From Prevotellaceae bacterium UBA1391 (lineage in GTDB: Bacteria > Bacteroidota > Bacteroidia > Bacteroidales > Bacteroidaceae), in contig DBQP01000017.1 in the NCBI GenBank assembly GCA_002305265.1, forward strand, positions 2,477-49,226: a DNA stretch of 46,750 nucleotides. The letters run 5' to 3'. Position 1 is the first letter of the stretch, and each line of letters begins with the position of its first letter. This document shows positions 24,001-31,266 of this stretch, piece by piece. The notes below the pieces were generated by a model. That model was not told the DNA's origin. It worked only from the letters and a program-made list of their open reading frames with translations, and did no database searches. The position numbers and the translations under genes were made by a program.

Positions 24001-24044
24001 ATTTCTGTGCGCTGCCTGCTCGATTTCAGTGCGCCGCCTGCTCG
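24001..24044. repeat. Two-unit 22-bp repeat running into the glucuronidase stop codon
   Basis: ATTTCTGTGCGCTGCC... at 24001 and ATTTCAGTGCGCCGCC... at 24023: two 22-bp units differing at two positions. The second contains the stop codon (24026-24028) and the last codons of the glucuronidase gene. Confidence 0.85.
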
Positions 24045-26185
24045 CCCGCCTGCGCAAAGCGCCCGAAATAGCCGAGGCAGGTGTCGCGCCATTCGCGCGC
24101 GTTCTCCTCCTGATGCTGCAGCAGGCGGTCGACACGCTGCCAGCGGCGCGAGGAGGGGACGACGGTCGGCACGCGGCCCGCGCGCGCGGCGTCTGCCTGG
24201 TCGACGTAGGCCTTGGCCTCACGCCAGGCGGCGCGGAAGCGCATGACCTGCGCCACGCCGTGGTCGTAGTGGCTCACGAGGTTCTCCCAGAGCGTGCGCC
24301 CGTCCTTCATGCGGTGTGTCCAGGGCACGTGGTGGAACCACAGCAGCAGGTTCTCAGGACAGGTCTCGAGGCGGTCGTAGAGGCTGCGGTAGGGCTCGGC
24401 ATATTGCTGTGTGGCGCCCGTGCCGCGCGAGGAGCGGTCGAAACCGATGCCGGCCGAGTCGGCCTGATGATAGTAGACGGGGCACCACTCAAGCGGATAC
24501 TCCGCCTTGAAGCCGTCGGGCTCGGGCCCGTAGTGATGGTCGAACTTGAAGATGTGGTGCAGGCCGAGCGGCATCATGTAGTCGACGCAGGCCTCCCGAC
24601 TGGCCATCATCACCTCGCGCAGGGGCTGGACGAAGGCGGAGTCGGTGCCGAAGGTCTGCTGCAGCCATTCGGTGGCAATCTGTTCGGAGGAGAGCGCGGG
24701 ATTCCAGGCCAGGCGCCCGAAGGCATACCAGTTGGCCTGCGAGAAGTCGTGGCCGCACAGGTTGGCATCGTCGCCCACGTTGGCCACGCCCGCCAGCAGC
24801 TCCAGCCGGTCGGGACGGACGTAGGAGAAAAACTCCTGCCACATCGGGGCGAGGTAGGTGAGGTGGCGGCTCTGGCCCAGATATTCCTGCGTGATCTGGA
24901 GCTCGGCGCCCTGCGGCGTCTGCTTCATGGCGTCGAAGATGGGCGCGTAGGGCTCGCGTGGCTGGAAGTCGAGCGGCCCGTTCTTGCTCTGGAGGATGAC
25001 GTTCGGGCGGAAGTGGCCGTCGAGTCCGGCAAATTCGCTCACCGCCTGCTTCACGCGGTCTTCGCCCTTGTGGGCCGCGCCATAGACGAAGCTGCGCCAG
25101 ATGACGCGCCCGCCGAAGGGCTGGAGGGCGTCGGCCAGCATGTTGGCGCCGTCGGCGTGCGTGCGGCCATAGTCGAACGGACCGGGCTGTCCCTCGCTGT
25201 TGGCTTTCACGAGGAAGCCGCCGAAGTCGGGAATGCGGCGGTAGATGGCCTTCGCTTTGCGGGCCCACCAGCGGCGCACGGCTACGTCGAGCGGGTCGGC
25301 GGTGGGCAGCTCGCCGAGCGACTTGGGGCTGCCGAAGTTCACGCTCAGGAAGACGCGGATGCCCCACGGACGCAGCGCGTCGGCCAGCATGCGGACGCTG
25401 TCGAGATAGGTCTCCGTCAGGATCTTGGGCGCGGCGTTCACGTTGTTGAGGACGACGGCGTTGATGCCGATGCTGGCATTGGCGCGGGCATAGGTCTCGA
25501 GGCGCGCCATGTGGTGCGGGAGGTCGGCGTTCCAGAAGATGCTCTTGCCGGCATAGCCGCGCTCGATGCTCCCGTCGAGGTTGTCCCAGTGGTTGAGCAT
25601 GCGCAGCGACCATGCGGGCGCAATCTGCTCGTGGAGCAGGCTCGTCGTGCCGGCGGCGCGCTGCGAGATGTTGGCGGGGCGCTGCGGGGTTGCGGAAGCT
25701 GCGCGCGGCGGCGTTGCAGCGGCTGCGTGCTGCGTGGTTCCGAGAGCCTGCAGCTGGCCTGTGTTTTGGCGGCGCAAGAGGTCGAAGGCGCCGTAAAGCA
25801 GACCGATTTCGGTGTCGGAAGTGACTTTCGCCAGCTGGATGGCGCCGTCGGACGGTGCGCCTCCGATGAGGTCGATGGCGTAGCCGCCGGCAAAGGAGGT
25901 GCGGCGCTGGAGCACGAACGCGACGTCGGGACTGCTGCGCCAGCCGCGTTCCATCTCGCGCCGGGCGAGACTGATGGTCGGCGACTGCGCGTTGGCGGTG
26001 ATGCGGACCGCTGCTGTGGCTGCGGCCGTGGGCTGCGTCAACCAGAGTTCCTGGCCGTCGTAGTCGGAATATGATAACGCCTGGCTGGCGTCGGGACGCT
26101 GCACGGGTCGGCGCGACGGTGCATGTTGCGCGTGGCAGCAGTACAGGGTGGAAACGAAAAGAAGGAAGCAACAGAGTTGTTTCAT
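24026..26185 (-). CDS. aguA: GH67 alpha-glucuronidase (xylan side-chain removal)
   Basis: Releases (4-O-methyl)glucuronic acid from the end of xylo-oligosaccharides. 719 residues from the ATG giving MKQLCCFLLFVSTLYCCHAQ, a signal peptide, so exported (periplasmic). The longer upstream frame is not coding. Seen: N-terminal beta domain, then 'RMLNHWDNLDGSIERGYAGKSIF' region, catalytic acid Glu331 in 'FLVKANSEGQPGPFDYG', 'ILQSKNGPLDFQPREP', 'QITQEYLGQ' and C-terminal 'LGLHHIFKFDHHYGPEPDG', all typical of GH67. A Pro/Ala/Gln-rich insert of about 35 residues (roughly 149-182) interrupts the usual run between 'LLYGAFDLLR' and the barrel. No xylanase or SusC/D genes lie beside it. Confidence 0.95.
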   Translation of the reverse strand: MKQLCCFLLFVSTLYCCHAQHAPSRRPVQRPDASQALSYSDYDGQELWLTQPTAAATAAVRITANAQSPTISLARREMERGWRSSPDVAFVLQRRTSFAGGYAIDLIGGAPSDGAIQLAKVTSDTEIGLLYGAFDLLRRQNTGQLQALGTTQHAAAATPPRAASATPQRPANISQRAAGTTSLLHEQIAPAWSLRMLNHWDNLDGSIERGYAGKSIFWNADLPHHMARLETYARANASIGINAVVLNNVNAAPKILTETYLDSVRMLADALRPWGIRVFLSVNFGSPKSLGELPTADPLDVAVRRWWARKAKAIYRRIPDFGGFLVKANSEGQPGPFDYGRTHADGANMLADALQPFGGRVIWRSFVYGAAHKGEDRVKQAVSEFAGLDGHFRPNVILQSKNGPLDFQPREPYAPIFDAMKQTPQGAELQITQEYLGQSRHLTYLAPMWQEFFSYVRPDRLELLAGVANVGDDANLCGHDFSQANWYAFGRLAWNPALSSEQIATEWLQQTFGTDSAFVQPLREVMMASREACVDYMMPLGLHHIFKFDHHYGPEPDGFKAEYPLEWCPVYYHQADSAGIGFDRSSRGTGATQQYAEPYRSLYDRLETCPENLLLWFHHVPWTHRMKDGRTLWENLVSHYDHGVAQVMRFRAAWREAKAYVDQADAARAGRVPTVVPSSRRWQRVDRLLQHQEENAREWRDTCLGYFGRFAQAGEQAAH

Positions 26186-26456
26186 GGCAGGGTCGGTGAA
26201 AGAATCAGGAATGGATGATAAGTCGTTGCGGGCTTGCCGAAACGCTACGAAGATACGCATTTTGGCGCGTATGTGCAACTTTTTGCTGCTGCTTGTGCGC
26301 TTGTGGTGTTGGGAGGATGTGCCGTTCCGGCAGAGAGAGGACGGATTCGTGTCATGATCAAGCCGTCCGCGGTGTTGGGAGGTTGTGCTTTTCCGGCAGG
26401 GAGAGAATGCGGTGAGTGTACAGGTGAGGGTGTGCGGTGGTGGGGAGGAGGCGGAG
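26186..26456. repeat. Spacer with a 37-bp direct repeat 66 bp apart (3 x 22)
   Basis: GGTGTTGGGAGG(A/T)TGTGC at 26305 recurs at 26371; similarity extends about 37 bp (to 26341 and 26407) and includes TTCCGGCAG(A/G)GAGAG. The distance of 66 bp is three times the 22-bp period, but no clear units lie between. No gene is visible in this spacer. Confidence 0.7.
26248..26279 (-). promoter_or_regulatory. Possible aguA promoter
   Basis: The minus strand has GTTG (complement of 26276-26279), 20 bp, then TATCTTCG (complement of 26248-26255): one mismatch in each box relative to TTTG / TAnnTTTG. The predicted leader is about 55 nt. Confidence 0.4.
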
Positions 26457-26900
26457 TCAGAAGATTTGAAGCGTGCCCAGAACGACGATGTAGCGCACGG
26501 TCTTTCCGATGAAGGTGAGCAGTGTGACTTTCCACCAGCTGACGCGCATGACGCCGAGTGCGATGCTGATGGCCGAGCCGAGTATCGGTAGAAAGGTGAA
26601 GAGGGCCATCCATGAGCCGTAGCGCTGCGTCCAGCGTGTGGCGCGGGCCATATGGGAGGGCTTGACGCGCAGCCTGGTTGCCACGCGCTCCGCGTCGGCA
26701 TGTGAGCCCAGCCAGTAGTTGAACATCGAGCCGCCGGTGTTGCCGATGGTGGCCGCCGTGAGGAGGGCGAGCGTGTTGAAGGCGTGCGACAGGAAGAAGC
26801 CTGCCATGACGGCCTCGCTGCTAAAGGGAATCACGCTGCCGGCGAGGAAGGCAGCCAGAAACATGCCGGTGTAGCCGAGGTTGAGGAGAAAGTCGGTCAT
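26457..26900 (-). CDS. YqaA/DedA-type (VTT domain) inner-membrane protein
   Basis: 147 residues from the ATG giving MTDFLLNLGYTGMFLAAFLAGS; the open frame continues upstream only through a 22-bp repeat array. Seen: 'SVIPFSSEAVMAGFFL', the re-entrant loop with the conserved Glu of the family, 'TIGNTGGSMFNYWLG' (G-x-x-x-G pattern), and 'RWTQRYGSWMALFTFLPILGSAISIALGVMRV' split over two helices, with the family R-x-G and P in 'FLPILG'. Four to five helices. DedA-like proteins are linked to lipid scrambling and membrane homeostasis; the role here is not known. Confidence 0.88.
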   Translation of the reverse strand: MTDFLLNLGYTGMFLAAFLAGSVIPFSSEAVMAGFFLSHAFNTLALLTAATIGNTGGSMFNYWLGSHADAERVATRLRVKPSHMARATRWTQRYGSWMALFTFLPILGSAISIALGVMRVSWWKVTLLTFIGKTVRYIVVLGTLQIF

Positions 26901-26916
26901 GCGGAGAAGGGCGTTG

Positions 26917-26982
26917 CGGTTGGGCGGAAACGCAGTTTCGGTTGGGGGAAAAGGGGATTTCGTCGCGCGGAGAGCGAACGTT
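26917..26982. repeat. 22-bp array, core CGGTTGGG, adjoining the YqaA start codon
   Basis: Units start at 26917 (CGGTTGGGCGGAAACG), 26939 (CGGTTGGGGGAAAAGG) and 26961 (CGTCGCGCGGAGAGCG): exact 22-bp steps with increasing divergence. A further related stretch (CGGTCATGCGGAGAAGGG, 26894-26911) contains the YqaA start codon. Confidence 0.75.
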
Positions 26983-27042
26983 GAGGCTGGAAGATGAGCG
27001 CATGGAGCGTGCGCAGCCGCTGGAGTGGCGGGTGCGACGGGC

Positions 27043-28137
27043 TCAAAGGAAGAGGGTGGCGATGCCGCTGGCGGCCAGCAGCAGGGCGAGTGCGATGCTG
27101 ATGATGTTCTGCACCCGTCCGTGGGAGAGCGCCAGGAAATGTCCGCCGGCGATGGCTGCACAAAGCATGGCTGCGGGCAACGTGTGGTCGATGTCCTGCG
27201 GACGGATGATCATCCAGCACCAGAGGAGGGCGGCATGCAGGAGGATGACGTTGTAGAAGGCGCGAGTGCGGGTTCTGTCGAGGTGCTTGTGCAGCAGGTA
27301 GTCGACGCTGCCGATGAGCTGGACGAGCAGGGTGGTGGCGAGCGGGATGGCTTGCTGGAGCGTGACGGTGGTGTAGTCGGGGTGCGTCCACTGCAGGGCT
27401 TCTCCGGCGTGGGCGAGGAATGCCGGCAACTGGTCGGTGTAGAAAGCCCCCGCGGCATACAGCCACCAAGGGGTGATGAGGCCGAACAAAGAGGCCAGGA
27501 TGGCGCGGAAGGAGAAGGCCTGGAGCAGGATGAGATAGATCCAGAGGAAGGGCAGCATCCATGCGAAGGCGGGTTGGACACAACTGGTGAGGCCCATCGA
27601 CAGGGCGGCGAGGAACACCATAAGGCGCCGGTCGGTGCGCTGGTAGCACGACAGGAGCGGGAAGAAGCCGATCACGCTGCACGCAAGCACCACGTGGGCT
27701 GCGTCGATCGTGTGGAGCGAGGCCATGCCGGTGACGAGGAGGAAGAGCGTGGAGGAAATCGTACGGCTTGTCACGCGCAGCAGGCTGAAGGCATTGTTGA
27801 GCTCGGCGGCGAGGTAGACGCAGATGCCGCAGGCCAACAGCGCGGCGGGCATGCTCAGCAGCGTGCCCGACTGGAGGCAGGCACGCAGTTGGTCGAGGCT
27901 GGCGTACGGCAGATGGTCCGCCGTGCTGCAAGTGGCCAGCATGTGCGCCAGCCAGATGACGACGGCGAAGACGCTGACGGTGGTCAGCGTGAAGCGGCTG
28001 GAGGTGAGGGTGCGTTGGAACAAGATGCTGGCGGGTTTAATCCGTTTGGTCAGCTGCCGTGCGGTGCCGTCGGCGTGCCTTTCGTGCAGTGGGGCGGCAG
28101 CGCGGCGACATGGCCGGCGCGTGTCGAATGTTGGCAC
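27043..28137 (-). CDS. Polytopic membrane protein of unknown function
   Basis: Up to 364 residues from a GTG at 28137. That start lies inside a 22-bp repeat array and the first roughly 38 residues are Arg/Ala-rich and unconvincing; a TTG at 28023 (reading MFQRTLTSSRFTLTTVSVF) is a likelier start and would give 326 residues. Seen: eight to ten hydrophobic helices ('LTTVSVFAVVIWLAHML', 'LSMPAALLACGICVYLAAELN', 'SSTLFLLVTGMASL', 'MLPFLWIYLILLQAFSF', 'TLPAAMLCAAIAGGHFLAL'). 'FSFRAILASLFGLITPWWLY' is distinctive, and I recall similar uncharacterised Bacteroidales membrane proteins, but I cannot name a family. It lies downstream of purD on the same strand. Confidence 0.7.
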   Translation of the reverse strand: MPTFDTRRPCRRAAAPLHERHADGTARQLTKRIKPASILFQRTLTSSRFTLTTVSVFAVVIWLAHMLATCSTADHLPYASLDQLRACLQSGTLLSMPAALLACGICVYLAAELNNAFSLLRVTSRTISSTLFLLVTGMASLHTIDAAHVVLACSVIGFFPLLSCYQRTDRRLMVFLAALSMGLTSCVQPAFAWMLPFLWIYLILLQAFSFRAILASLFGLITPWWLYAAGAFYTDQLPAFLAHAGEALQWTHPDYTTVTLQQAIPLATTLLVQLIGSVDYLLHKHLDRTRTRAFYNVILLHAALLWCWMIIRPQDIDHTLPAAMLCAAIAGGHFLALSHGRVQNIISIALALLLAASGIATLFL

Positions 28138-28206
28138 AGTGCGTGTCGAACTATAGTTCTCTGCGTGTCGAACTACGGCTCGGCGCGTGTCGGCCTACAG
28201 GTCGGC
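28119..28206. repeat. Four-unit 22-bp array, core GCGTGTCGAA, entering the purD stop codon
   Basis: GCGTGTCGAA starts at 28119, 28141 and 28163, and GCGTGTCGGC at 28185: four exact 22-bp steps. Unit two includes the 12-bp palindrome GAACTATAGTTC (28148-28159). Unit four contains the purD stop codon (28195-28197) and its last codons. Confidence 0.9.
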
Positions 28207-29526
28207 GCCGATGTCGGAACGGAAATATTTCTTCTCGAACTGGATTTTCTGTGCTTCGGCAAAACTTTTTTGCAGGGCTTCGGCCTTGTCGGCGCCGTAG
28301 GAGCTGACGGCGATCACGCGTCCGCCGGCGGTGACGGTGCGTCCGTCTTGCTCGGCCGTGCCTGCATGGAAGACGATGCTGCCCGCCACGGAGTCGATGC
28401 CGGTGATGGGGAATCCCTTCTCGTAGGCCTCGGGATAGCCGCCGCTCACCATCATGACGCACACGGCGCTGCGCGGGTCAATCTCCAGCGTGCGCTGGTC
28501 GAGGTTGCCCTGTGCGACGCCTTCGAGCAAGTCGACAATGTCGCTCTTCACGCGCAGCATCACGCTCTCGGTCTCGGGGTCGCCCATGCGCACGTTGTAT
28601 TCGATGACCATCGGGTCGCCGGCCTTCGCGTTGGCATAGTCGCGGTCGACGCGGATGAGTCCGAAGAAGATGAATCCGCGGTATTCGATGCCCTCGGCGG
28701 CCAGTCCGTCCACCGTCGGGCGGATGATGCGTTCCTCCACTTTCTGCATGAAGGCGGCGTCGGCGAAGGGGACGGGCGACACGCTGCCCATGCCGCCGGT
28801 GTTGAGGCCCGTGTCGTGCTCGCCGATGCGCTTGTAGTCCTTGGCCTCCGGCAGGATCTTGTAGTGGCGTCCGTCGGTCATGACGAAGACGGAGCACTCG
28901 ATGCCGCTCAGGAATTCCTCGATGACGACGGTGCTGCTGGCCGTGCCGAACATGCCGCCCAGCATCTCGCGCAGCTCCTTCTGCGCTTCCTCCAGCGTGG
29001 GCAGGATGAGCACGCCCTTGCCGGCGCAGAGGCCGTCGGCCTTGAGCACGTAGGGCGGTTGCAGCGTTTCGAGGAAGCGGAGTCCGTCTTCCAGGTGCTC
29101 GCCGTCGAAAGCCGCGTAGGCGGCGGTCGGAATGTCGTGTCGCTGCATGAACTCCTTGGCGAACTCCTTCGAGCCCTCGAGCACGGCGCCGGCCTTCGAC
29201 GGGCCCACGACGGGGATGTCTGCCACGCGGGCGTCGGCGCGGAACTCGTCGTAGATGCCTTTCACGAGGGGATCCTCAGGGCCCACTACCACCATGTCGA
29301 TGTGCTGCTCCAGCACGAAGCGCTTGATGGCGTCGAAGTCGTCAGCCTTCATCGCCACATTGCTGGTGGGAGCGAACGTGCGGCCGCCCGTGCGGTCGTT
29401 GTCGGCGAGGTGCGCCGTGCCGGCGTTGCCCGGAGCCACGTAGAGATGGGACACTTTTTCGCTCTGACTGATTTTCCATGCCAAGGCGTGCTCGCGGCCG
29501 CCGGAGCCTAAGAGAAGGATGTTCAT
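28195..29526 (-). CDS. purD: Phosphoribosylamine-glycine ligase
   Basis: Second step of purine synthesis: phosphoribosylamine + glycine + ATP to GAR. 443 residues from the ATG giving MNILLLGSGGREHALAWK. Seen: N-terminal Rossmann 'LLGSGGREHALAW' and 'GNAGTAHLA', 'VVVGPEDPLVKGI', 'GPSKAGAVLEGSKEFAKEFM' (start of the ATP-grasp), 'VLKADGLCAGKGV', and the C-terminal 'EYNVRMGDPETE' metal-binding segment. Full length. The last codons coincide with the final unit of a 22-bp array. Follows a small gene of unknown function by 44 bp. Confidence 0.96.
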   Translation of the reverse strand: MNILLLGSGGREHALAWKISQSEKVSHLYVAPGNAGTAHLADNDRTGGRTFAPTSNVAMKADDFDAIKRFVLEQHIDMVVVGPEDPLVKGIYDEFRADARVADIPVVGPSKAGAVLEGSKEFAKEFMQRHDIPTAAYAAFDGEHLEDGLRFLETLQPPYVLKADGLCAGKGVLILPTLEEAQKELREMLGGMFGTASSTVVIEEFLSGIECSVFVMTDGRHYKILPEAKDYKRIGEHDTGLNTGGMGSVSPVPFADAAFMQKVEERIIRPTVDGLAAEGIEYRGFIFFGLIRVDRDYANAKAGDPMVIEYNVRMGDPETESVMLRVKSDIVDLLEGVAQGNLDQRTLEIDPRSAVCVMMVSGGYPEAYEKGFPITGIDSVAGSIVFHAGTAEQDGRTVTAGGRVIAVSSYGADKAEALQKSFAEAQKIQFEKKYFRSDIGADL

Positions 29527-29533
29527 GCTGATA

Positions 29534-29570
29534 GGGGAAAGATGGGGAAGGATGGGGAAAGGGAGCGGGG
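29534..29570. repeat. Polypurine 10-bp repeat upstream of purD
   Basis: GGGGAAAGAT, GGGGAAGGAT, GGGGAAAGGG and AGCGGGG follow one another from 29534 at 10-bp steps. On the transcribed (minus) strand this is a C/T-rich leader ending 7 bp before the purD start codon. A different period from the 22-bp arrays. Confidence 0.75.
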
Positions 29571-29768
29571 CTAATTCTGGCGCAGCAGCTCCATGAATCG
29601 CTGCCGGATGCGCTCGCGCTCGGCCTCGTCGGCCGTGGGCAGGTACTCCTCGAGCACCTGTCTCAGGGCGGCTTCGGCGCGGCTGCGCATCTGTGCTTTG
29701 CCGGCTCGCAGTCCGGCCGACAGCTCGTTCTTGGGCAGGAGCTGCCTGTTGAAATTTCCGTCGCTCAT
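29571..29768 (-). CDS. Small conserved-looking protein of unknown function
   Basis: 65 residues from the ATG giving MSDGNFNRQLLPKNELSAGLRAGKAQ; the frame is open upstream past the promoter and that part is not used. Charged, no signal or membrane segment; helical, with 'RSRAEAALRQVLEEYL' and 'DEAERERIRQRFMELLRQN'. First gene after the promoter at 29795-29826, so it leads purD in an operon. I have an impression that similar small proteins precede purD in other Bacteroidales but cannot name a family. Confidence 0.7.
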   Translation of the reverse strand: MSDGNFNRQLLPKNELSAGLRAGKAQMRSRAEAALRQVLEEYLPTADEAERERIRQRFMELLRQN

Positions 29769-29794
29769 CGTGTGCTTGATTCTGAAATTCAGTG

Positions 29795-29826
29795 CAAAGA
29801 TAGCAGAAAAGCGAGAGATAGGCAAG
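29795..29826 (-). promoter_or_regulatory. Promoter for the small gene and purD
   Basis: The minus strand has CTTG (complement of 29823-29826), 20 bp, then TATCTTTG (complement of 29795-29802). A good Bacteroidetes -7 box with a 3-of-4 -33 box. The leader is about 20 nt. Confidence 0.65.
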
Positions 29827-30090
29827 AAAGACGCGCGCAAGATGGCCTGCGCCGGCGCAAGTTTTTGGACGGATGCGAGCGTATGTCATGAATTTTCCGT
29901 AAGTTTGCAATCATTTTCGCATGCGCCGCGCGCACCGCCGCCCTGCGTCGTCCGTCCGTGCGCCGCAGCGGAAATGAGCGGCTCCCGCAGCCGTCGCGCA
30001 CGCTGGTTGCACAGCCGTGGCAGCAGGCTTTCGCCGGCCAGCGGAAACCTCCGCACCGGCTTGCGGCGAACGGCCGCGCCCGCCTGCGAA

Positions 30091-30147
30091 AACGACTGCG
30101 TTCTTTTCTGAAAACGGCTGCGTTCTTTTCTGAAAACGACTGCGTTC
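30091..30147. repeat. Three-unit 22-bp array, core AACG(A/G)CTGCGTTC
   Basis: AACGACTGCGTTC at 30091, AACGGCTGCGTTC at 30113 and AACGACTGCGTTC at 30135, exact 22-bp steps, linked by TTTTCTGAA-type sequence. The same core makes the arrays at 9541 and 22093. It lies about 110 bp upstream of the GSCFA start. Confidence 0.92.
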
Positions 30148-30258
30148 GTTTTTGCGGCAGCACCACGCCTGCGCCACGAGCGGGGCGGCCAGCGCCTCGT
30201 TTTGCCGCCTGCTCAGACTTGTTCCGCCGCCCTCCGAACCCTCCAACCTTCCGAACCG

Positions 30259-31266
30259 ATGCAACTGCAAACGCCTGTCGACATTCCCCGTCCGCCGTTC
30301 GCGCTCAGCCACCGCGAGCGCGTGCTCCTGCTGGGCTCGTGCTTTGCCGACGAAGTGGGCGCGCGGCTCGTGCGCGACGGCTTCGACTGCCGCGTCAATC
30401 CCTACGGCGTGCTCTACAATCCGGCCTCCATCGCCGCCCATCTCTACCGCTGCATGAGCCGGAAGGCGTATGCGCCGACATCGCCCGAACTGTTCCATGC
30501 CGAGAGCGACGGCCTGTGGCACAGCTGGATGCACCACACCGACTGGTCGGCCGCGCAGCCCGACGCGCTCGTCGAGCGCATGAACGCGACGATGAACGAC
30601 ACCGCCGACTTCCTCAGTTCCGCCCATGTGCTCATCGTCACGCTGGGCACGAGCTACATCTACCGCCTCGCGGCCGACGGACGCCTCGTGAGCAACTGCC
30701 ACAAGCAGCCCGACGCGCTCTTCCGGCGCACGCGCCTGTCGGCGGTCGACATCGTCGACACCTGGACGCAGCTCCTGCAGCTGCTCACGGCCATGCATCC
30801 GCAGCTGCGCGTCGTCTTCACCGTCAGTCCCATCCGCCACCGGCGCGACGGCCTGCACGAGAACCAGCTGTCGAAGGCCGAGCTGCTCGTCGCGGCCGAT
30901 GCCCTCTGCCGGCGCTTCGAGACGCTGACGGCCTACTTTCCCAGCTACGAGATACTGCTCGACGAGCTCCGCGACTACCGCTTCTATGCCCCCGACATGC
31001 TGCACCCCTCCGCCCAGGCCGTCGACTACATCTACGAGCGCTTCGAGCAAGCCTACGTGCCGCCGGCCGAGCAGGCCGTCAGCCGCGACGTGCGCAAGCT
31101 CCGCGCCGCCCTCGCCCACCGGCCCATGCACCCCGGGAGCGCCGCCTGGCAGCAGTTTGCCGACCGCCTGCGCGACGATCTCCAGCAACTTTCAGCCACC
31201 TATCCCCACCTCCGCTTCGGAGATGAGTCCATCCAGAGTCTATGCAATACACCATTGAACAAATAG
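30259..31266 (+). CDS. GSCFA-domain protein
   Basis: 335 residues from the ATG giving MQLQTPVDIPRPPFALSHRERVLLLG. Named after the motif G-S-C-F-A, seen here as 'LLLGSCFADEVGARL' (29-43), followed by 'NPYGVLYNPASI', 'IVTLGTSYIYRL', 'VVFTVSPIRHRRDGLHENQLSKAEL' over residues about 190-215, and 'YAPDMLHPSAQAVDYI' with the late D-x-x-H. This Ser/Asp/His layout resembles an SGNH-type hydrolase; the substrate is unknown. It overlaps the murF-alr start by 25 bp, an arrangement that suggests a cell-wall or envelope role. Confidence 0.9.
   Translation: MQLQTPVDIPRPPFALSHRERVLLLGSCFADEVGARLVRDGFDCRVNPYGVLYNPASIAAHLYRCMSRKAYAPTSPELFHAESDGLWHSWMHHTDWSAAQPDALVERMNATMNDTADFLSSAHVLIVTLGTSYIYRLAADGRLVSNCHKQPDALFRRTRLSAVDIVDTWTQLLQLLTAMHPQLRVVFTVSPIRHRRDGLHENQLSKAELLVAADALCRRFETLTAYFPSYEILLDELRDYRFYAPDMLHPSAQAVDYIYERFEQAYVPPAEQAVSRDVRKLRAALAHRPMHPGSAAWQQFADRLRDDLQQLSATYPHLRFGDESIQSLCNTPLNK

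Larger units (their letters stand above)
23722..24025. other. 304-bp AT-richer spacer upstream of nhaA
   Basis: No gene. It holds an ATGCA-type 22-bp array (23832-23896), two copies of GCAAATTTA (23915 and 23967) of which the first is a likely -7 box, and the start of the array that enters the glucuronidase stop codon. Confidence 0.6.
29769..30258. other. 490-bp divergent spacer between the small gene and GSCFA
   Basis: No gene. It contains the minus-strand promoter at 29795, a plus-strand -7-like box TAAGTTTG (29900-29907, no -33 partner), a GC-rich stretch with CAGCCGT words at 29988 and 30012, and the AACGACTGCGTTC array at 30091. Confidence 0.55.
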
